Source of the DNA: Daucus carota subsp. sativus
Lineage: Eukaryota > Streptophyta > Magnoliopsida > Apiales > Apiaceae
Assembly: GCF_001625215.2 (NCBI RefSeq)
Contig: NC_030389.2
Coordinates: 9,072,432-9,136,431 of the forward strand
Direction: 5' to 3'
DNA length: 64,000 nt
Position 1 is the stretch's first letter. Each line of letters opens with the position of its first letter. This document shows, one piece after another, positions 56,329 to 64,000 of the stretch. The notes below the pieces were generated by a model that saw nothing but the letters and a program-made list of their open reading frames with translations, was not told the DNA's origin and did not search any database. The translations under genes were made by a program, and so were the position numbers.

Positions 56329-56968
56329 TATATACTCGTTTGGTTACAAGATCCGGAGATCATTCTCGTTTTAACAAATGCTTAAACACAGCCTTTTTGT
56401 TGTCTTAAAAGAAGAACGTGTGATTGACTTACCTGCCTCATTTAATTTAGATCCGTTGGTCAACATATTTTATGTTCATGAGTTTCTTGTATCAAGATGT
56501 GAAACAGAAAGATCCTTAATAAAATATTATAGCGATAAAAAAGTTTAGCAGCTGTTAATTTTGACACTTCGCTGTAGTGACATATTCAATCACAAGGGCT
56601 AGATTATAATAGTTAAAAAAATATATTTGTATATTTTGCACAACATCTAGAGCAACTGTTATACTCCGGTAAAAATGTGTTTGAACAACTGATCTCATTG
56701 TTCTCCCATATATCTTCCTATTGAACAACTATCTTATACACATATATGTCCATGGGTATATCATAGCTAGTGCATAGACATTTACAGCTTTGCCTATTAG
56801 CAACTTCAGTTTCTAGTCTATGTAGGAGTTGTTTCTTGGACTCCCTAAATTTCATAGGCTTAAAAAGTACATTTTTTTGCAGAAGTGATACCAAAACTAA
56901 ATTTACAAGCATGAGCACGTCATATATGCATATGCAGGTGTTGTAGGTATAGGTAATTCTCTTGATGA

Positions 56969-59530
56969 TTACATAACTGAGCATGCATTAGGATTTTCAT
57001 CACTAAACATCTGTGGAGCATAAACATAATGAACAAAATATGGAACATTTCCATCTTTAACCTTGGCCTCCACTTTGATCTCTTCTTGAAACTCAACTAG
57101 CTTTGTAGTTTCTGTGGATTTGAGTTCAGCTTCGATGGTTTCCTTCTTGCCATCTTTCTTCTCCTTCTTTGAAGTTATGATCTCCGCGTGTTTGTGCACC
57201 TTCTTTCGCATGTAGGTCAAAAGCTTTTCCGACTCGATTATGCCCACCACTGTGATAGTATGAGCTTTCCGGTCTGTCTTAACATCATGTATGCCTGCAT
57301 GTGTATGTTTTTCAAGGTTGTAAAAAGCGGAAATGGGTTCAACTCGGTTTTGCTTCCAAAAATGAGTATTCGGAAATGGGAGAGTACTTGAAATGAGTAC
57401 CCCGACAACTGGTCGAAATTCTCGTATTTAAATTCATTACAATCCTTGATCCTTTATAATATCGGTTTTTCTATGGTGTGCCCATGGGCACACACTAAGC
57501 ACCAAAATTTATGAATTTGGATGGTTTTTATTGGCTTAGCTTCTTTAATAATGGTGGACCCCCCTGTAGTTGCAACAACCACACCAATCAAAACTCTCCA
57601 ATTTTATAAATGTTAGTGCTTAGCATGTGCCCATGGGCACACACTAGCCAAACCCTTATAATATTAGTTTTCTTAATTATATAAAAGTAAATGTTATTTA
57701 TTAATACAATCATCTAATAACATTAACAATCTATTAATAAATAAATAATATAGTTAATAACCAAATTCATATATACATGCTCTTGATAATTTTAACGATA
57801 TAATAAAATCAAGTTTTAATAATTAGTTATATATAATTTTTCCAATTATCACCCATATTCTTAAAAAAAAAAGTCAAGTCCGAATTGGACTTCAACAACA
57901 AAATTATAATTGATTCTTTACAAAATCGATTTTTATCTGATTATTCGAAACTCAGATCGGGTTGGGGAAATAAAAACGAGTAGCATGTCAATGTGATTTT
58001 TAGAACCCTGGTCCTCTTATCCGAACAACATACTAAGTATAATACTAGGAACTTGGTGCAAGCTTCATTAACACAAAAATAAAAATCTCATCCTTCCGTA
58101 CCTTGGTGCTTGATTAATCTGTTCCGAAGGTCACGCTCGCATTGATCGCAGTGTATGTACGACTTTATCGTCGTTGTCTTCACCGTTTCCTTTAATCCAA
58201 CATATCATGTCGTTAATCGTCATTTATGAGCTTAACATGTAAGACTAGTGACAGACTACAAGTAATACATCACCTATTAATTTCATAGTACATGTAAATA
58301 TATTGCACAAGTACTCCCTCAGTTTACTTTTCTCGGATTATTTATAACATGAGACAAATTACTAATTTACGTTTAATCTATAAAACTAAATATAGTCATG
58401 AGTGATCTTGTTGGATTCGTATTCATGAATACTTTAATACAGTGAAATTTTTATATTAATTAATATTAATACGAAATTAACGATCAAAAGTGTGTGTTGG
58501 CAAACGTGATAAAGGCAAACATGAAAAGTATTAAGCGACGGAGGGAGTAGTGTTCTATACTAGGTTCAACTCTAGGTGTTGCAGAAGTAGTTAGAGGCTA
58601 GTAGTTATAGGCTAGTAACTTGATTAGGTTATACGAGGTTTATATAGCAATCTTACACTTTTGGTTTCCTTGTCTTTGACTTGAACGATGTTGATCTTGT
58701 CCTTGGCTAGTATCTCCACTTGTTTCCTGCTCCATTTCTCTAGTTTTGTATGGATCATCTTCTCATCAATTGCACCCTTTATTATAACTTCATTCTTTTC
58801 GTATTTCACATCCACACTATGCACTCCTGGAGGCATCAGAATGGTGATGTTACTAAAATGCCATTACCGTAGGATAGCCTAGAGAATATGGAAATCTCGT
58901 AGGATGCGAATTATGCAGTCTATGAATTTTTGTGGGCATCAAGGATTTTAGTTTGTTTCCATAGAATTGAACTAAACCATTATATCCTCAACGACGTATA
59001 TATACATATATAATTTCTTTAAATTCTTTTCAACAATCAGATATATATCATGTAATGTCATAGATAAATCATGTATCTCATGAATTATGTCTTAGACATA
59101 TTATGTTTGAGCTGAAACATAATTTCGAAATATTGTCAATATGTCTCAGACATAAAAGCTTTGACAGTATGCATAATATTCATATTTATATTTTGAATTA
59201 TGGTCTATTATGCACATTAGAGTTGAGTTTCAACGAAACTCAAGTTATTAGCGAAAAAGATAAGGATTTTCAATTTTGGAACCAATTGGCTTCATGTTTT
59301 GAGAAAATATATTATATTCTTTCATCGAAAATCAAAATTTAATTACTCATGAAAGTATGCGTCATAATGCATAATTGGGACGAGCCCTTGTAAAAACCTC
59401 AAGCTACCGTACCTGTAGTCCTTAGTAGAGGCTTTCGGATATCTTCTGCACACTGGGGGCAATGGAGATGAACTTTGTACCCAGCAACAACTACCGGATT
59501 ACCCTTCTCTTTCTTCTCTTCTTTACCCAT
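56969..59530 (-). CDS. Heavy metal-associated isoprenylated plant protein with two HMA domains
   Basis: Four exons on the minus strand, 59530-59413, 58826-58657, 58189-58102 and 57294-56969, join with GT-AG borders in matching phase to 233 residues. HMA domain 1 covers about 16-85, with the metal-binding C24-P-Q-C27. HMA domain 2 covers about 98-165, with C110-D-Q-C113. Each domain is split by an intron at the same place, after the first helix (TTG/VHSV and HQG/IHDV), which points to domain duplication. A lysine- and glutamate-rich linker follows. The protein ends in C230-SVM, a CaaX box for farnesylation that should anchor it to membranes. HIPPs are thought to act as metallochaperones or in stress signalling. 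Introns hold a palindrome-ended MITE and a Stowaway. Confidence 0.9.
57473..57648. mobile_element. MITE with GTGTGCCCATGGGCACAC palindromic ends, HIPP intron 3
   Basis: Both ends carry the palindrome GTGCCCATGGGCAC. The left arm continues ACACTAAGCACCAAAATTTA and the reversed right arm ATGCTAAGCACTAACATTTA. It lies between HIPP exons 3 and 4. A relative is at 59838-60012. Confidence 0.75.
58314..58547. mobile_element. Stowaway-like MITE in HIPP intron 2
   Basis: CTCCCTCAGTTTACTTTTCT and, reversed, CTCCCTCCGTCGCTTAATAC between TA dinucleotides. The interior matches that of the MITE at 39427-39688. Confidence 0.8.
58827..59412. other. Intron 1 of the HIPP gene
   Basis: This 586-bp intron holds one 79-codon plus-strand frame (59103-59342) without protein character, and AT-rich sequence. 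No mobile element is recognised. Confidence 0.6.
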
Positions 59531-59837
59531 ATTTATTGCTAGCTGATCAACTACGGCATCATCACAATATCCATTAATTGTTTAGCCGAGCAGGAGAGAA
59601 AGAAGATGAATTTCATATGAAATATTAATAACACATGCACAACTAGAAATGTGTATATATATACTTGGAAAAATGAATAAAGGTTCCCATTTTGTTACTT
59701 TTGTGCAATTTGAGAGTTTTGCTAACCTAGCTAGTGTTTGTTGGGATTTGATGAGAGTGGTTCACTTGCCATTGAAAACTTGTGCAATTAGGTTTTTCAT
59801 ATTTATGTGTTCTTTCTAGTTACGTTTATGGGATTTT

Positions 59838-60012
59838 CTGTGGTGTGCCCAAGGGCACACAATAGTCCCTAACTCCAATGAAAATAACTCATTTTGATTG
59901 GTCGATGAACAATAAATGATAATGCCCCCCGCATTTACATCAACTCCACCAATCAAAACAAGCTATTTTTATAGAATTTAGTGTTTAATGTGTGCCCTTG
60001 GGCACACATTAG
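59838..60012. mobile_element. MITE with GTGTGCCCAAGGGCACAC palindromic ends, upstream of HIPP
   Basis: Same family as 57473-57648: GTGTGCCCAAGGGCACACAA at the left, and reversed GTGTGCCCAAGGGCACACAT at the right. It lies 308 bp upstream of the HIPP start codon, in the promoter region. Confidence 0.75.
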
Positions 60013-61061
60013 AAAGACCGTACATTTATTTCTTCGATGATGGCGAGAAACAAAAATACCTGAACTAGAAGTGCATATAATGGGGTTCAATATTTTGTCG
60101 TTTTCCTTTCCTTTGAAATTCACTAATTACTTCCCTTGCCTTTAAATAGGTATTAAATTTCAATTTTTAAAACTATAACTATTAATAATTAATAAATATT
60201 GTAGCATTGCATATTTGAAAATATTTAATTTTGTTTTGATTTTTGTCTCACATTTTAATGTATTTAGTATTTTTTTTAAAAGATGACTATTAACTAATCA
60301 ATCAAATCCATAAAATTTTTAAATATTTAGAAATTAACGACATAATACAAGTTTATTTCTGTTTTAATATCACAATATGTTTTCATTTTTAATGGAATTG
60401 AATGGACTAGCTTTGGAAGTTCTTAGCTTCTTGCTGGCCCATGGGCCTAAAACAATGAGCATTGTCAATGGTGTACAAGGATTGGACTTGATCATAATAT
60501 AACCTCTTTAAATGGTGAATGTTTAGTCGTGAAAGGAGAAAGGGCCTTGAGCCAGATTATCACATACTCTTCTTCTTTTATTTAAATTTATAAATTAGAA
60601 AAAACATTCAAATCATAAAAATACAAGAAACATTATTAATAAATAAAATTTATTACATATTAAAAATTTAAAAACTCCATAAAAATAAAAATCACAAAAA
60701 AAGCTCAAAAAAAAACTAGCATTTCTAACTTCCAACTTCAGGCTCCAAAAGACTGAGAAATCCCTTCCGACTTCTGCATCCAAACGCATGCAAAAAAGCT
60801 GAACTCAACTTTTATATAAAAAAAGTGGGAAGTTGGTGTTCCCAAACACCCACACAATGTACTTGCAAATTCAAAATATGCTCCAATCAATTACTTCTCA
60901 TTTTCTGGTTTTAACGGGATTGTAAAAAGAAAATTAATTTTCCAATTTCCTATCACTGTTTTTTAGTTATTCGATCACTACATAAGAGTCCTGTTGATCA
61001 ATCATCTGACTATATAATGATCATTGTGATTTTACAATCACGTAAATAACATTTAAAAGAA
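60013..61061. other. Intergenic region
   Basis: AT-rich sequence. AGGCTCCAAAAGACTGAGAA and AAAAAGCTGAACTCAACTTT at 60740-60815 look like an old repeat of the 'superfluous point/apex' plant MITE kind, without fixed ends. No gene is seen. Confidence 0.45.
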
Positions 61062-62280
61062 GGGAAAATAGATTTTTTTGCCATCCAACTTATTATTTGT
61101 TTAGAAACCTACCACTGAACTATAACTTTTTTCTTTTTTGTCACTAATGTTAGGTTCGGACTTTTTTTTTGTCACTAACGTTAGGTTCGGATTTGATTAT
61201 TAACACTATGTTATTTTTTTTGGTATTATTAAAATATAGTGTTAGTCTGCAATATAATGGCGATCTGATATGTGTCTATATCTTAGTGTCCTAAGTAGTT
61301 TACCTTGGAGGACGAGAGTTGGACACGCATTTTGAGACTCCAAAAAATTTTAAAAATTATTTTATTTTATTTTTTCAGTATAAAATTTAATGTTGGTTTT
61401 TTTTTTCCTTAAAAAAACGTTGGATTTTTTTTTGTCACTAACGTTATGTTTTGATTTGATTATTAACAATATGTTATTTTTTAAGATTATAAAAACATAG
61501 TGGTAGTCTGCAATATTATGGTGATATGATATGTGTCTATAACATTATATACAGTATGTCCCTTAGCTAGTTTACCTTGCAGTATGAGAGTTTAACAGGC
61601 ATTTTAAGAACCTAAAAAATTTAGTTTTATGAATTATTTTAAGACTTCACAAATATATAGTATCACTTGACTTTATAGTTATTTACCACTACTTGTCACG
61701 TATTTTAAGGTTCCCACTTTTTATAAATATAGTTCCATAAGTTAATTTTGAGATTTCATTTCTGAGTAAAAAAATCCGTACTCTCGTCCTCTAAGATAAA
61801 CTACCTAGGACACATATGGAATACTACATATAAAGATATAGACACAGATCACCATTATATTGCAGACTACCGAAAAATAAATTTCCGAAAAATATCGTTT
61901 AGATGGTCGGGAAATTTAAATAAAGGTCTGATTTTAATTAAATATAATAAAATTTCTCAAAATACCCCTTCAAAAGTTAACGGTAACGGCAGAAGATAAC
62001 GGAAAGGGTGCAAAGTGTCTACGGGTTAAAAGTAAGGGGCTGCATAGTGTTTATTCCAAAACTATTAGGTGCAATGTGCAACATGCTGAAATCAAAAGGG
62101 TGCCAAATGCAATTAACTCTAAAAAGAATAACACAGTGTTAATAATCAAATCCGAACCTAACGTTGGTGACAAAAAAAAAATCCGAACCTAACATTAGTG
62201 GCAAAAAAGAAAAAAATTATAGTTCAGTGGTAGGTTTCTAAACAAATAATAAGTTGGGTGGCAAAAAAATCTATTTTCCC
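61062..62280. mobile_element. Non-autonomous Mutator-like element
   Basis: An exact 9-bp duplication, TTAAAAGAA, flanks it (61053-61061 and 62281-62289). The termini GGGAAAATAGATTTTTTTGC match over about 130 bp in inverse orientation, including GAAACCTACCACTGAACTAT. Inside, a second unit (GGTAGTCTGCAATAT with GACGAGAGT and GTGTCTATAT blocks) is repeated directly at 61200-61330 and 61500-61600, and inverted at 61770-61870. No transposase frame is present. Confidence 0.88.
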
Positions 62281-62289
62281 TTAAAAGAA

Positions 62290-64000
62290 AGTAAATACTT
62301 GAAAACATCATCTTTTATATGAGGAAACTACTTCCATTTACGATGAGAATATATATCTCAACTTAGAAAGAGAACTACTTGTGTGAGTCTAAGAAGCTGA
62401 TGTTGATCATCAACTGCTAAGCAAATAAGATGCTCATTGCAGGGATAAGGCTCGTTATGAAGGGTAATGCTACGTACCCCAAAATCTATTCTCAAAAATT
62501 TTTCTCAAATGACGTGACAGACATATGACTATTTTTAATTAGGTGATTGATGTGCATATAGGGGATCCTATTATGAGAGGAACCAATCATACATTACCAA
62601 TTGGATTTGAGAAAAAAAAAACTGGGAACACTTTTTGAAGTACCTAGCATCTTCCTGTTATAAAATAAGTAACTTAGTTGACGACAGGGAATCTTACCAT
62701 TTTGATGCTGAGTTTGACAAAATACTACAGCAGATAAATGGCAGTTTTCTTGAATATCATGAAAGCCAAAATTGTAATGGCAAGAGTAGCTGATTCCATG
62801 CTCCGCAGGTAGAACTAATAAGTAAGAAACTAATGTATCAACAGTCATATACCAGTCCTGCATATCTTAAACTTTGTATGTAGTTCGTATAAAAGAACAA
62901 ATCAAGACTGGCCATATTTAACTGATCCAATAACCAAATAAATTTTTATACGAATAACAATGCAAGTTTGGGACACATTTCAGAATGATGGCACTTAGTT
63001 TCTAGAAATCCCTCCATAATCCACGAGATTTTGAAAAATTCTTCTCAACTCCTAAGGACTCTATATCAACTCTATGATATTTTACCTCAAATCGGGTAGA
63101 ATGTAAAGTAATTTCATTTACTAATGTAAAGAATGGTATTTGAGTTGAAATACAAAATAATATCCTAAATTACTATGCTCCAATAGATTAATACGATGCT
63201 ACAACGTTGGACTGCTTTAAGTTCACCCTTTACAGAATTGTTATAAATACCGCAGATAAGGCCTCACCCATTATTCTGCATCTACAAGAGGAGAAACCAT
63301 GAATATAAGTACTGATCACTCATTAAAATCTGGTTAAGAACAATTAAAGGTGCTTATGAAGTGTACATATCTTACTTAATGACTCTTAGGTAGGTTAAGT
63401 TGCTAAACACCATAGAATGTCAACAACTGTAAGCTGTTATTAAACATTGTCATGTATTAGGTGGGATTTTATCTGCGTAGTGCATGTGTTATAACATTGT
63501 CATGTTTTAGGTGGGAACTTACCTTGTTTGTGTAATGTCCGGAAAGCAAAAACTAAAGTCCCTAAACGGCTAGACCAGCAATGAAACAAACAGGGTAGCC
63601 TCCAGAGGAAGACTTAATTGCTATTTCAAATAAAACGACACAAATAATATCCAAAATGAATTTTTAGAATTTGTGAGGCACTAGTTGATGTGCTTCGAAG
63701 AAAAGATTTTCATGGTCTCAAGATACGGCACCTAGAAGAATGTTACTTAAGACTTATTATTATATTATATTATATGTAAAGAATTCGAGTGATGTTAATG
63801 TTCATGTATTAAAATGTTTTATTCTCATACGTGATTTTTCTAAAGTACAAGTTAGCCCCTGCTAATACAATTCATGGGTCCGCCACTGCATGTGGCAGTG
63901 GCATCTCAACAAAAACCGAGCTGATCATTGATCTTTTTCCCAAGTACATGGATGTAGGCAAGGATAACAAAGAATTCAAAGGTACAAAGTTTAAGATAAA
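62290..64000. other. Right-edge region without a supported gene
   Basis: Some stretches on the minus strand (for example 62594-62863, and 63570-63620, which reads SSSGGYPVCFIAGLA) look mildly protein-like, but no consistent exon set could be built. Reversed from about 63890 the sequence CAGTGGCGGACCCATGAATT and AGCAGGGGCTAACTTGTAC resembles a common plant transposon terminus whose other end was not found. Confidence 0.35.

Noticed and set aside
62594-62863. 89-codon minus-strand frame near the right edge
   Set aside because: Parts look mildly protein-like, but no splice-consistent extension or family could be recognised, so it is not called as a gene.

Overview
The window is nuclear DNA from a flowering plant. 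It is AT-rich, its genes carry short canonical GT-AG introns, and CTCCCTCCGT-type Stowaway MITEs are common. The PR-10 proteins look most like those of core eudicots, perhaps an asterid, but the species cannot be read from the sequence alone.

Four groups of genes can be supported. (1) 3.1-9.9 kb, plus strand: a six-exon gene for the bifunctional transthyretin-like/S-allantoin synthase protein (TTL) of purine breakdown. It has an internal PTS2 and an in-frame alternative acceptor that would remove exactly that signal. (2) 10.4-31.8 kb, minus strand: eight two-exon PR-10/Bet v 1 genes in a head-to-tail array, each encoding 160 residues and all nearly identical. Two subtypes, A and B, follow one another as A-B-C-A-B-A-B-A, which points to duplication of two-gene blocks. 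(3) 49.55-49.97 kb, plus strand: a two-exon gene for a secreted 67-residue cysteine-rich peptide, somewhat like a defensin-like peptide. (4) 54.2-59.5 kb: an intronless AT-hook (AHL) DNA-binding protein on the plus strand, then a four-exon two-HMA heavy-metal-associated isoprenylated protein (HIPP) ending in CSVM on the minus strand. A possible first exon of another minus-strand gene lies at the left edge.

Most of the rest is transposon-derived. About a dozen Stowaway-like MITEs are present, with hAT-like elements with 8-bp target duplications (2.3, 47.5 and 52.0 kb), two Mutator-like elements with 9-bp duplications (24.0 and 61.1 kb), a Helitron with a CTAGT end (24.4-25.5 kb), a PIF/Harbinger-like MITE, a CACTA terminus, a tRNA-type SINE, and two A-tailed retroposons with clear target duplications. 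The stretch from 32 to 49 kb holds no gene that I can defend. Inside the PR-10 array, paralogous blocks with and without particular insertions give natural empty sites, so the order of duplication can be partly read.

The genes do not form one pathway. TTL is peroxisomal or cytosolic purine catabolism, PR-10 proteins are cytosolic ligand-binding stress proteins, the cysteine-rich peptide is probably secreted, AHL acts in the nucleus, and HIPP is a membrane-anchored metal-binding protein.
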